A stretch of 31,463 bases of DNA from Bacillota bacterium (GCA_023230985.1 JALNWH010000011.1:1-31463), one strand, 5' to 3'. Positions 1 to 7,247 are shown, counted from the first letter of the stretch. Notes: generated by a model not told the origin, from the sequence alone. Translations and numbers: made by a program.

Positions 1-228
1 ATATCTTATTATATTTGCTACGATTACTGAGTTCCAAGGTTAACAATCTGTAAGCTTGTTACGGGTTGCGCCAAAACTCGCTTCGCTCAAACAGTTGACG
101 CAACTAATCCTCCATTGCGCTAACAGATTCTAAACCTTTCCACAACGTAATCTTTAGCAAATATTAATAATCTATAGCAAAAAATTGATTTATTCAATAC
201 TTAAACAATAGTAAATATAATAAGATAC
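1..228. repeat. Large imperfect palindrome, MITE-like element
   Basis: No gene lies in the first 324 bases. Most of this stretch is a nested inverted repeat. Paired arms include TATTTGCTA (12-20) with TAGCAAATA (155-163), GATTAC (22-27) with GTAATC (147-152), AAGGTT (36-41) with AACCTT (133-138), AATCTGT (45-51) with ACAGATT (123-129), and GTTGCG (65-70) with CGCAAC (99-104). An outer arm at 2-19 is also matched, inverted, by about 210-228. The central loop has locally higher GC than its surroundings. The structure resembles a non-coding palindromic mobile repeat. No transposase or target-site duplication is visible, and the left end may lie outside the window. Confidence 0.55.
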
Positions 229-244
229 TTTTTACGATTTAATA

Positions 245-273
245 TTGTCAAAATTTTTGTATCATTATATAAT
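245..273 (+). promoter_or_regulatory. Sigma-A promoter of the mltG operon
   Basis: TTGTCA (245-250) is followed by a 17-base spacer and a perfect TATAAT (268-273). This is one mismatch from consensus at optimal spacing. Transcription would start near 280, about 45 bases before mltG. It sits just outside the palindromic element. Confidence 0.75.
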
Positions 274-324
274 AAATAAGGTTTATCTGTCTCTATAAAT
301 CCATTTTGCATTAAAGGTGGTGCT

Positions 325-1341
325 TTGATATTGAAAAAGTATAGGATTTCTATTGCGATATTTATAATAATAGTTGTTGTATTAATAATTCAATATAATG
401 AGGACTTACGTCCCATAAGCACAGAAAACGATAAAGAAGTTATAAAAGTTGAATTACCGTTAGGTTCCAGTGTTAAGGGAATTTCAGAACAATTAAAGCA
501 GCAAGGTGCAATAAAAAACTCACTTGTTTTTAGGATATATAGTAAATTAGAGGGGATAAACAGCAAATACAAAGCGGGGATATATTATTTGGATACGGGA
601 ATGAGTATTAAAGAAATAGCGGAAATCTTGCAACATGGGAAAGGTTATAATGAGGTAATAAGATTTACCATACCCGAGGGTTATGAAGTACGAATGATTA
701 TTGACAAACTTGAAGAATTGGGTATTGGAAATAAAGATAGGTTTTATGAAGTAATCAATAATTATACCTATAATTACGATTTTTTAGAAAATATTCCGGA
801 AAATGCAACACCTTTGGAAGGTTATTTATTCCCTGATACCTATGAAATATTTAAAAGTGCAAAGGAAGAAGATATAATTAAAAAAATGCTTGACAAATTT
901 AACAGTGTTTTTACTGATGAATACAAAGAACGAACTGCTGAATTAAATATGACAATAAATGATGTTATAACATTGGCTTCTATAATAGAACGAGAAGCAA
1001 AAGCTGATAAGGAGCGTAAAATTGTTTCTTCAGTTTTTCATAATAGATTAAAAATCAATATGTTGCTTGGTTCCTGTGCCACAGTACAATATATTTTAAA
1101 GGAAAGAAAAGAAGTGCTACCAACTAAAGATTTGGAAGTAGAGTCTCCATATAATACTTATAAGCATCCGGGATTGCCGCCGGGCCCTATTGCATCACCC
1201 GGTATAAAATCCATAGAAGCGGCCTTATATCCTGATGACACCGATTATCTATATTTTGTTGCAGAAAAAGACGGTACTCATTATTTTTCGAAAACCTTGG
1301 ATGAGCATCTGAGGGCTCAAAAACGAATAAATAGTGAATAA
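325..1341 (+). CDS. mltG: Endolytic murein transglycosylase MltG
   Basis: MltG (YceG-like, YrrL in Bacillus) is a membrane-anchored lytic transglycosylase that cuts nascent glycan strands and so limits their length. The 338 residues show a short cytoplasmic start, one membrane helix (about 8-24), a LysM-like subdomain (about 38-105) and the YceG catalytic domain. Family landmarks are EGYLFPDTY (165-173), ASIIERE (218-224) with the expected catalytic Glu222, and HPGLPPGPIASPG near 281-293. The start is uncertain: TTG at 325 lies 4 bases after the AAAGGTGG ribosome site, while TTG at 331 lies 10 bases after it. It is the first gene of a block matching the B. subtilis yrrL-yrrM-yrrO-udk order. 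The family assignment is firm. Confidence 0.95.
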   Translation: MILKKYRISIAIFIIIVVVLIIQYNEDLRPISTENDKEVIKVELPLGSSVKGISEQLKQQGAIKNSLVFRIYSKLEGINSKYKAGIYYLDTGMSIKEIAEILQHGKGYNEVIRFTIPEGYEVRMIIDKLEELGIGNKDRFYEVINNYTYNYDFLENIPENATPLEGYLFPDTYEIFKSAKEEDIIKKMLDKFNSVFTDEYKERTAELNMTINDVITLASIIEREAKADKERKIVSSVFHNRLKINMLLGSCATVQYILKERKEVLPTKDLEVESPYNTYKHPGLPPGPIASPGIKSIEAALYPDDTDYLYFVAEKDGTHYFSKTLDEHLRAQKRINSE

Positions 1342-1343
1342 TT

Positions 1344-1377
1344 AATAGGCAATACGATAAAACCGTTATTGCCTATT
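1344..1377 (+). terminator. Hairpin after mltG, partial terminator
   Basis: AATAGGCAATA (1344-1354) pairs perfectly with TATTGCCTATT (1367-1377), an 11-bp stem. The following bases are A/T-rich but not a clean U-tract. It may be a leaky terminator or a processing hairpin that lowers expression of the downstream genes relative to mltG. Confidence 0.5.
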
Positions 1378-1408
1378 ATATTATTGTTTATAGAAAAGGA
1401 GCATTATA

Positions 1409-2074
1409 ATGGGCGGTATCAACTACGAATACATTGAAAACTATATAAAAAACTTATTGCCGGAATCTGACGGCATTATTAAAGATATAGAGGAATATGC
1501 AAAGCAAAATAACATTCCAATAATCACACCGGACGTATATAGCTTAATTGGAATACTTATAAAATCAAAAAATGTGAAAGATATATTGGAAATAGGGACT
1601 GCAATAGGATATTCAGCTATATTAATGGCTAAATCTATAGGCTTTGAGGCAAATATTATAAGCATAGAGAAAAATGAAATACTTGCAGGAATAGCGAGAA
1701 CCAATATAAAAAAGGCCGGATTGGTTGATAATATTACAATAATACAAGGTGAAGCAATAGAGGAACTAATTAATATTCAAAAAAATTTTGATATGATATT
1801 TGTTGACGGAGCGAAAGGTCAATACCTAGATTTTTTTAATAAATCTATTGATAAATTAAGAATTGGCGGATTATTTATATGCGATAATGTTTTATTTCGT
1901 GGCATGGTTGCAGATAAAAATCTTTTGCAAAGAAGAAAAATTACTATAGTAAAGAGACTTAAAAAATTTTTAGAATATATCATGAATAACGATATACTTG
2001 AAACAGCTATCGTACCTATCGGTGACGGTCTTTCAATAAGTATAAAACTTAAGGAGGAGATAACCAATGAATAA
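1409..2074 (+). CDS. trmR: tRNA 5-hydroxyuridine methyltransferase TrmR (class I SAM O-methyltransferase)
   Basis: This is a 221-residue class I SAM-dependent O-methyltransferase of the YrrM/TrmR family. Bacillus TrmR methylates 5-hydroxyuridine at the tRNA wobble position to give 5-methoxyuridine. Visible motifs are motif I ILEIGTAIGYS (59-69), the SAM-ribose acidic region SIEKN (85-89), FVDGAKGQY (131-139) and CDNVLFRG (158-165), which carries metal-binding Asp/Asn as in the catechol O-methyltransferase group. The ATG at 1409 follows AAAGGAG at good spacing. The gene end overlaps trhP by 8 bases, so the two are likely translationally coupled. The specific tRNA role rests on this pairing with a U32 protein. 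By sequence alone it could be any small-molecule O-methyltransferase. Confidence 0.88.
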   Translation: MGGINYEYIENYIKNLLPESDGIIKDIEEYAKQNNIPIITPDVYSLIGILIKSKNVKDILEIGTAIGYSAILMAKSIGFEANIISIEKNEILAGIARTNIKKAGLVDNITIIQGEAIEELINIQKNFDMIFVDGAKGQYLDFFNKSIDKLRIGGLFICDNVLFRGMVADKNLLQRRKITIVKRLKKFLEYIMNNDILETAIVPIGDGLSISIKLKEEITNE

Positions 2075-3290
2075 GCCGGAATTGTTAGCCCCTGCAGGCA
2101 ATCTTGAAAAACTGAAAATGGCATTAATATATGGGGCGGATGCAGCTTATATAGGCGGTGAAAAGTTTGGCTTGAGAGCACAAGCAGGTAACTTTACATT
2201 GGATGAGATAAAATCGGCTGTAGAGTTTGCACATAATTTAGATAAAAAAATATATGTTACTGTAAATATAATACCTCATAATGATGATTTGAACGGATTG
2301 CCCGATTACTTGCTGGAGTTGGGTAGGCTAAATGTGGATGCCATAATAATATCAGACCCGGGAGTACTTCATATTGCTAAAAAAACTATTCCTAACATAG
2401 ACTTACATCTAAGCACCCAAGCTAATACAACAAACTATGTATCGGCAGCATTTTGGCATAACCAAGGTGTAAAAAGAATAATCCTGGCAAGAGAGTTATC
2501 CCTTGCAGAGATAAGGGAAATAGTTGATAAAACTCCGGATACTATGCATTTTGAGGCTTTTGTTCATGGTGCTATGTGCATATCTTATTCAGGCAGATGT
2601 TTGCTTAGCAATTATATGGTGGGAAGAGATGCCAATAGAGGGGAATGTGCTCACCCTTGCAGATATAAATACCATTTGGTTGAAGAGAAAAGACCCGGCC
2701 AATATATGCCCATTGATGAGGACGAACGAGGTACTTATATATTTAACTCCAGGGATTTATGTATGATAGAATATATCCCTCAATTAATAGAAACAGGTAT
2801 AAAAAGCTTTAAAATAGAGGGGCGTATGAAAAGCTCCTATTATGTTGCAACTGTTGTAAGAGCATATAGAAAAGCCATAGACGATTATTTCAACGACCCT
2901 AAAAATTATGAGTTTAACAAAGAATGGCTGGAGGAAGTAGGTAAAGCAAGTCATAGAGAATTTTTTACGGGATTTTTCTTTGACAAGCCTGATGAAGAAG
3001 GACAAGTATATGAAACCGGTTCATATGTTAGAGATTATGACTTTGTCGGATTGGTTTTAGATTATGATTATGATACAGAAACAGCATTAGTTGAGCAAAG
3101 GAATAAGATGTTTTTAGGAGATGAGATAGAGATAATAGGCCCGAATAGAAGAATGTTTAAACAAATTATTACGAAAATGATAGATGATGAAGGCAGAATA
3201 ATTGAATCTGCCCCACACCCTCAACAAAGAATAAAAATGAAAATGAGGAAACCGGTTAGCAAATATGATATTTTAAGAAGGGAGAGTTAG
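2067..3290 (+). CDS. trhP: U32-family tRNA uridine 5-hydroxylation protein TrhP
   Basis: This 407-residue protein was historically annotated as a U32 collagenase-like peptidase. The characterised homologues (YrrO in B. subtilis, YegQ/TrhP in E. coli) are needed to make 5-hydroxyuridine at tRNA position 34 using prephenate. The U32 signature is present: EAFVHGAMC (163-171) followed by SGRC (175-178). Cys171, Cys178, Cys194 and Cys198 are candidate cluster-binding residues for the Fe-S cluster reported for TrhP. An N-terminal barrel starts with ELLAPAGN (5-12). A strong AAGGAGGAG site precedes the ATG, which lies inside the end of trmR. B. subtilis has two such genes (yrrN and yrrO); only the longer type is present here. 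The gene is followed directly by udk. Confidence 0.9.
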   Translation: MNKPELLAPAGNLEKLKMALIYGADAAYIGGEKFGLRAQAGNFTLDEIKSAVEFAHNLDKKIYVTVNIIPHNDDLNGLPDYLLELGRLNVDAIIISDPGVLHIAKKTIPNIDLHLSTQANTTNYVSAAFWHNQGVKRIILARELSLAEIREIVDKTPDTMHFEAFVHGAMCISYSGRCLLSNYMVGRDANRGECAHPCRYKYHLVEEKRPGQYMPIDEDERGTYIFNSRDLCMIEYIPQLIETGIKSFKIEGRMKSSYYVATVVRAYRKAIDDYFNDPKNYEFNKEWLEEVGKASHREFFTGFFFDKPDEEGQVYETGSYVRDYDFVGLVLDYDYDTETALVEQRNKMFLGDEIEIIGPNRRMFKQIITKMIDDEGRIIESAPHPQQRIKMKMRKPVSKYDILRRES

Positions 3291-3294
3291 AAAT

Positions 3295-3921
3295 ATGAAA
3301 AAGCCGCTTCTTATTGGGATAACAGGAGGTACCGGTTCCGGCAAAAGTACTGTTTCCAAATCAATATGTGATAGCCTCCCTAAAAAAAGTGTTTTGATAA
3401 TTGAACAGGATTCCTATTACAAAGACCAAAGCCATTTAACCTTGGACGAGCGTGCAGATACGAATTATGACCACCCTTTTGCATTTGATACAGATTTACT
3501 AAATAATCATTTAAAAGCATTGATTGATAACAAGCCAATTGACAAACCTTTATATGATTTTACTGTTCATAACAGAAAAAAAGAAACGATGAAAGTAGAA
3601 CCAAAAGACGTAATCATATTGGAGGGGATATTAGTGCTTGATAGTCCTGAAATAAGAGGGTTATTGGATATTAAAATCTTTGTAGATACGGATGCGGATA
3701 TAAGATTGATAAGAAGAATAGTAAGAGATATGGGAGAGAGGGGTAGGACTTTAAATTCAGTGATTAAACAATATACAGAAGTCGTTAAACCCATGCATAA
3801 TGAATTTATTGAGCCGACAAAACGATATGCCGATATAATTATACCGGAAGGAGGCTATAATAAGGTAGCTATTGATATAATGGTAACGAAAATTAAATCT
3901 ATATTGGACAGACGTATATGA
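3295..3921 (+). CDS. udk: Uridine kinase
   Basis: Udk phosphorylates uridine and cytidine to UMP and CMP with ATP or GTP in pyrimidine salvage. The 208 residues match the family length. The P-loop GGTGSGKST lies at 11-19, EQDSYYKD near 37-44 is the typical nucleoside-binding stretch, and the basic lid region contains RRIVRDMGERGR. The ATG at 3295 follows trhP by 4 bases, with the GGGAGAG ribosome site inside the trhP end, so it is in the same operon. A strong hairpin and U-tract lie immediately downstream and probably end this transcript. Confidence 0.97.
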   Translation: MKKPLLIGITGGTGSGKSTVSKSICDSLPKKSVLIIEQDSYYKDQSHLTLDERADTNYDHPFAFDTDLLNNHLKALIDNKPIDKPLYDFTVHNRKKETMKVEPKDVIILEGILVLDSPEIRGLLDIKIFVDTDADIRLIRRIVRDMGERGRTLNSVIKQYTEVVKPMHNEFIEPTKRYADIIIPEGGYNKVAIDIMVTKIKSILDRRI

Positions 3922-3926
3922 ATTGC

Positions 3927-3955
3927 ATAACCTCCAAATAATGAGAACATAATAT
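3927..3955 (+). promoter_or_regulatory. Candidate sigma-E-type promoter inside the terminator
   Basis: ATA (3927-3929), an 18-base spacer and CATAATAT (3948-3955) resemble the sigma-E pattern of ATA and CATAnnnT elements. A start near 3961-3963 would drop the 5' arm of the hairpin and free the GGAGG. The B. subtilis homologue of the next gene, pbpI, is mother-cell (sigma-E) expressed. The match is short and the site is only a candidate. Confidence 0.35.
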
Positions 3956-3973
3956 CATTGTTGGAGGTTTTTT
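3929..3973 (+). terminator. Intrinsic terminator that also buries the next gene's ribosome site
   Basis: AACCTCCAA (3929-3937) pairs perfectly with TTGGAGGTT (3961-3969). An inner AATGA (3940-3944) pairs with TCATT (3955-3959), and T's run through 3973. The 3' arm contains GGAGG (3963-3967), which is the only good Shine-Dalgarno for the ATG at 3976. Readthrough RNA from udk would therefore present the penicillin-binding protein gene with its ribosome site locked in a stem. Confidence 0.85.
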
Positions 3974-3975
3974 AT

Positions 3976-5640
3976 ATGGATAGTAAAGGATTAACTAATT
4001 TAAATACAAAAAGAACTTTGATAATCGGTTTTATTTTTGTTTTCATCCTTTTATTATTAGTTCTAAGATTATTTTTTATTCAAGTAATAAAATCACAGGA
4101 ATATAGTAAAAAAGCAGTTCAACAAAGATTAATGAATATTTCTATCGGAACGGATAGGGGAAATATTTATGATAGAAATCTTATACCTTTTACAAGCAGA
4201 GAAAAGAAAAGATATATTATTGCTTACCCTTCTTTTATATACGATATAAGTGCAACATCCGATATAATTTCAAAGGCGGCTTGTATACCGCAGGAAACCG
4301 TTGAAAAAAGGATACGTTCAAATACAGAACCAATAGAGTTTTTATATTCAAGTGAAAAAAACGAGTACTTCAATTTAATGGATAAAGGAAGACTTAAAGG
4401 GGTTATTGTAGTTGAAAAAAACCAGAGGTACTCTGATAAATCATTATGCAGACATTTAATTGGATATATAAGTAAAACAGATAAAAAAGGCGAAATGGGA
4501 ATAGAAAAAAGCATGGACAATTACCTTTCCGGTGGAAACAGTGGTGTCATTGCAGTTGTTGATAGCAGTAAAAATATTATTCCCGGTTTAGGATTTCGAA
4601 AAATTGAAGCCAACTTTAATAAACTTAATATAAAACTCACTTTAGACTATCATATACAGAAAATTGCCGAAGAAATTTTAAAAAATTATAATGTCAATGG
4701 CTCTATTACAATTATGGATATAAAAAATGGTGATATACTGGCTATGGCAAGCTTCCCTGATTTTGACCAAAACAATGTTCAAAACTATATAAATAGCCAT
4801 GGAGAAGAATTAATAAATAAGGGAGTATGGGCCTATGATTTAGGTTCTATTTTTAAAACTGTAGTAGCTGCTGCCGCACTGGAAAGCAACAAAATAGATT
4901 TGTTTGAAAAGTACTTATGTGAAGGCAGTATAGACGTAGGTAACAGTTCTATTCAATGTTCAACTTATAAAACCCATGAAGATAAAGAAATAACAATAGA
5001 AGAAGCATTTGCTTTGTCCTGTAATACAACGTTTGTAAAGATAGGATTAAAATTGGGGGAAGATATAATACTTGATGTGGCAAGAAATTTAGGTTTCGGT
5101 GAAAAACTATGTTTTGAAATATTTGAGGAAAAATCCGGTTATATACCTAAGCAAAAGGAGGAAGGGATAGCTAATATTTCCATAGGCCAAGGGAAAATAC
5201 AAGTTACACCGTTGCAAGTTACTTCTATGATGTCTACAATCGCAAATAACGGCATATACAACAATCCAAGACTGGTTGATGAATTAGTAAATGATGATGG
5301 AGTTACAATAAAAAAAGTTGAGGTATCAAAGCCAAGACAAGTTTTAAAACAATCTACTGCGTTTGCACTAAAAGAAATGTTAAGGAAGGTTACTGCTTAT
5401 GGCACCGGTAAAGCAGCTAACTTGGATAATTTAGGTGGAAGCAGCGGTAAAACCGGTACGGCTGAAACAGGCATAAATTTTGGGCAGGTTACTCATGGTT
5501 GGTTTTCAGGATTTGTTCCTTCCATAGAACCTCAATATGCAATAACAGTCTTTATAAATGATGGCAAATCAGGGGGAAAATATGCTGCCCCGATTTTTAA
5601 AGAAGTTTCGGAGGAAATACTGTCTAGAATAAAAAGATAG
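3976..5640 (+). CDS. Class B penicillin-binding protein, PbpI-like (sporulation D,D-transpeptidase)
   Basis: This is a monofunctional class B transpeptidase that cross-links peptidoglycan outside the membrane. I choose ATG 3976 (554 residues), 8 bases after GGAGG, over an upstream in-frame TTG at 3958. One membrane helix (about 14-35) is followed by the dimerisation region containing DRGNIYDRN (60-68). The transpeptidase domain has SIFK (Ser291 nucleophile, Lys294), SCN (348-350) and KTG (492-494). No PASTA domains are present, which argues against a SpoVD or PBP2x type. In B. subtilis the class B protein PBP4b (pbpI, yrrR) lies in the same yrr block near udk and is mother-cell specific. That synteny supports a sporulation role, but FtsI-like division function is not excluded. 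Confidence 0.9.
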   Translation: MDSKGLTNLNTKRTLIIGFIFVFILLLLVLRLFFIQVIKSQEYSKKAVQQRLMNISIGTDRGNIYDRNLIPFTSREKKRYIIAYPSFIYDISATSDIISKAACIPQETVEKRIRSNTEPIEFLYSSEKNEYFNLMDKGRLKGVIVVEKNQRYSDKSLCRHLIGYISKTDKKGEMGIEKSMDNYLSGGNSGVIAVVDSSKNIIPGLGFRKIEANFNKLNIKLTLDYHIQKIAEEILKNYNVNGSITIMDIKNGDILAMASFPDFDQNNVQNYINSHGEELINKGVWAYDLGSIFKTVVAAAALESNKIDLFEKYLCEGSIDVGNSSIQCSTYKTHEDKEITIEEAFALSCNTTFVKIGLKLGEDIILDVARNLGFGEKLCFEIFEEKSGYIPKQKEEGIANISIGQGKIQVTPLQVTSMMSTIANNGIYNNPRLVDELVNDDGVTIKKVEVSKPRQVLKQSTAFALKEMLRKVTAYGTGKAANLDNLGGSSGKTGTAETGINFGQVTHGWFSGFVPSIEPQYAITVFINDGKSGGKYAAPIFKEVSEEILSRIKR

Positions 5641-5648
5641 AGACATGC

Positions 5649-5676
5649 ACAAAAAGCCATTTATAATCATAGTATT
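5649..5676 (+). promoter_or_regulatory. Candidate sigma-K promoter of sigK (autoregulation)
   Basis: AC (5649-5650), exactly 17 bases, then CATAGTATT (5668-5676) fits the sigma-K pattern AC-N17-CATAnnnTA except for the last base. Transcription would begin near 5683, just before the GGGGGTG ribosome site. In B. subtilis sigK is transcribed by sigma-E and then by sigma-K itself. Confidence 0.45.
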
Positions 5677-5708
5677 AAAGATGACATTAAATTTGGGGGT
5701 GTCTCTTT

Positions 5709-6410
5709 ATGTTATTGTTTATAAGTGCCTTAATCCTTCAAACAATAAATGATATAATACTACTGTTCGGTTACATTCAGAGTACAAACTCCTTTCCACA
5801 ACCTTTGACACCAAAAGAGGAGGAATACTATTTAAAAAAATACAATCAGGGAGATGAAGATGCAAAAAATATTTTAGTAGAACGAAATTTACGACTGGTA
5901 GCTCATATTGTGAAAAAATATAGCAGCGGTAAGGATAATGATGATCTGATATCAATTGGTACCATTGGTTTGATAAAAGCAATAGTAACTTATAATGGCA
6001 AAAAAGGAACAAGATTGGCAACTTATGCTGCCAGATGCATTGAAAATGAAATCTTGATGACTATAAGATCGTCAAAAAAATTAAAATCAGAAGTCTCTAT
6101 ACATGAACCTATAGGAACCGATCGCGAAGGAAATGAAATATCGCTTATAGATATTTTGGGAAGTGACGGGGATGCTATACTTGAAAAAGTGGAATTAAAG
6201 ATGCAAATTAAAAAACTTTATCAAATGATGGAAAGAATACTAAAAGAAAGAGAAAGATATATAATTGAGTTAAGATACGGTTTGGAAAACGGTGTTTGTA
6301 AAACACAAAGAGAAATAGCACAAATGCTTGGCATATCTAGGTCTTATGTATCCAGAATAGAAAAGCGTGCAATAAAAAAGCTTAATAAGGAACTATGCAA
6401 TGGAAATTGA
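5709..6410 (+). CDS. sigK: RNA polymerase sporulation sigma factor, pro-sigma-K
   Basis: Sigma-K directs late mother-cell transcription for coat and spore maturation. The 233 residues match sigma-K throughout, with SFPQPL (28-33) opening region 1.2/2, NLRLVAHIVKKY (60-71), DLISIGTIGLIK (79-90), TRLATYAARCIENEI (101-115) and the region 4 helix-turn-helix TQREIAQMLGISRSYVSRI (199-217). The first roughly 21 residues are hydrophobic, so a pro-sequence of the kind removed by SpoIVFB is retained, unlike C. difficile sigma-K. The reading frame is continuous, with no skin-type insertion in the window. GGGGGTG lies 8 bases before the ATG. It is followed at once by yqeG. Confidence 0.95.
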   Translation: MLLFISALILQTINDIILLFGYIQSTNSFPQPLTPKEEEYYLKKYNQGDEDAKNILVERNLRLVAHIVKKYSSGKDNDDLISIGTIGLIKAIVTYNGKKGTRLATYAARCIENEILMTIRSSKKLKSEVSIHEPIGTDREGNEISLIDILGSDGDAILEKVELKMQIKKLYQMMERILKERERYIIELRYGLENGVCKTQREIAQMLGISRSYVSRIEKRAIKKLNKELCNGN

Positions 6411-6418
6411 GGTGCATT

Positions 6419-6904
6419 ATGAAGAGATTACTAAAGCCCAAAATATATTTAGAATCAGTCTTTATGATAAATATAGGAATACTAAAAAAATACAATATAA
6501 AAGGAATAATAATTGATATTGATAACACTTTAGTGCCTTGGGGTGCAAAAAATATTAATAATAGAGCCTATGAATTAATTAGTAAATTAAAAAATGAAGG
6601 CTTTAGGATTTGTATTCTATCCAATAATACAAAAAAAAGAGTAGATGAGTTTAATAAAGATTTAAACTTACCTGCCGTTTATAATGCAGGTAAACCTAGA
6701 AAATCAGCTTATAAAAAGGCCTTAAGTCTATTACAAACCGACATTGTAAATACAGCAGTTATAGGAGATCAAATTTTTACCGATATATTAGGAGGAAATA
6801 GGCTGGGGTTATTCACCATACTGGTTAATCCTATAGATACCAAGGAATTTTTTGGGACAAGGCTTGTAAGAATACTTGAGCGGTTAGTTTTAAAGCGACT
6901 TTAA
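6419..6904 (+). CDS. yqeG: YqeG-family HAD IIIA phosphatase
   Basis: This is a small HAD-superfamily phosphatase, 161 residues from the ATG at 6419. An earlier in-frame ATG at 6395 is rejected because GAGGTG (6409-6414), overlapping the sigK stop, sits 4 bases before 6419. Motif I IIDIDNTLVPWG carries the Asp-x-Asp nucleophile pair, motif II is ILSNNT, the motif III lysine is in AGKPRKSA, and motif IV is IGDQIFTDILGGN. The physiological substrate of YqeG proteins is not settled; phosphatidylglycerophosphatase-type activity has been considered for related proteins. It is probably co-transcribed with sigK, given the 8-base gap. Its stop codon lies inside a perfect inverted repeat. Confidence 0.9.
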   Translation: MKRLLKPKIYLESVFMINIGILKKYNIKGIIIDIDNTLVPWGAKNINNRAYELISKLKNEGFRICILSNNTKKRVDEFNKDLNLPAVYNAGKPRKSAYKKALSLLQTDIVNTAVIGDQIFTDILGGNRLGLFTILVNPIDTKEFFGTRLVRILERLVLKRL

Positions 6905-6911
6905 AACTAAC
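6883..6911. repeat. Perfect 13-bp inverted repeat across the yqeG stop codon
   Basis: GTTAGTTTTAAAG (6883-6895) and CTTTAAAACTAAC (6899-6911) are perfect complements around a 3-base loop. The yqeG stop is at 6902-6904. There is no U-tract on either strand, so it is not a standard terminator. It could be an mRNA 3' stabilising hairpin or a palindromic binding site. Confidence 0.7.
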
Positions 6912-6959
6912 AATAGTTAACTTGATACAAAACTATACTTAATCACACTAAAGGTTAAA

Positions 6960-6986
6960 ATCATATTTTATTTTACAAAATATGAT
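6960..6986. repeat. AT-rich inverted repeat upstream of the pilus promoter
   Basis: ATCATATTTT (6960-6969) pairs perfectly with AAAATATGAT (6977-6986) around 7 bases. It lies 7 bases before the proposed -35 of the pilus operon, so it could be an operator. Otherwise it is a weak terminator for sigK-yqeG. No protein can be assigned to it. Confidence 0.4.
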
Positions 6987-6993
6987 AAATCTA

Positions 6994-7022
6994 TTGCTTT
7001 ATTAGAATAAAAAAAGTAATAT
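6994..7022 (+). promoter_or_regulatory. Sigma-A-type promoter of the type IV pilus operon
   Basis: TTGCTT (6994-6999), a 17-base spacer and TAATAT (7017-7022) form a moderate sigma-A promoter. The predicted start at about 7029-7031 falls just before the first base of the riboswitch P1 helix at 7033, which supports the call. Nearby AT-rich hexamers offer alternative -10 choices. Confidence 0.5.
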
Positions 7023-7032
7023 ATTATATAAC

Positions 7033-7106
7033 AAATAGGACGAATGAACTATGATTATAAATGGGATGCCTATATCATAGTGACGTTATGGCACAACCGA
7101 CTATTT
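7033..7106 (+). ncRNA. Class II c-di-GMP riboswitch aptamer (GEMM-II)
   Basis: This leader matches the class II c-di-GMP aptamer known from Clostridium acetobutylicum and C. difficile. P1 is AAATAG (7033-7038) with CTATTT (7101-7106). An internal helix pairs CTATGAT (7049-7055) with ATCATAG (7074-7080). The conserved AAATGGG is followed by TGCC (7067-7070), which can form the pseudoknot with GGCA (7090-7093). The diagnostic CAACCGA follows at 7094-7100. As I recall the C. acetobutylicum RNA, its pseudoknot is CACU with AGUG at the same place, so the bases differ while pairing is kept. It lies in the leader of pilB, as in the C. difficile pilus locus. Confidence 0.88.
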
Positions 7107-7133
7107 TAAAAATAGTTGGTTGTGTTGTTATTT
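7092..7133 (+). terminator. Riboswitch expression platform: conditional terminator
   Basis: CACAACCGACTATTTT (7092-7107) pairs with AAAATAGTTGGTTGTG (7109-7124) with a single G-U pair, followed by the T-rich run TTGTTATTT. The 5' arm uses the CAACCGA core and the P1 3' strand of the aptamer, so aptamer and terminator are mutually exclusive. Binding of c-di-GMP should prevent termination, giving an ON switch. From here to pilB (7134-7247) I see only AT-rich leader. Confidence 0.82.
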
Positions 7134-7247
7134 AGAGAGAAATCCGTAGAATTATGTATTATAATGGTATGTACAACAAACCTTATATCATTTATAATTA
7201 TTATTAATTAAATACATTTATTATTAACAAAGTAAGCGGGTGACGTT

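Noticed and set aside
1819..2181. 120-codon - strand ORF across trmR and trhP
   Set aside because: It is antisense to two recognised genes, with no family resemblance or ribosome site.
3922..3975. A greA gene between udk and the penicillin-binding protein gene, as in B. subtilis
   Set aside because: The gap is only about 50 bases and is filled by the terminator.
7033..7106. Class I c-di-GMP riboswitch
   Set aside because: The class I core with its GCAAAGCC-type strand is absent. The CAACCGA end, P1 and pseudoknot fit class II instead.
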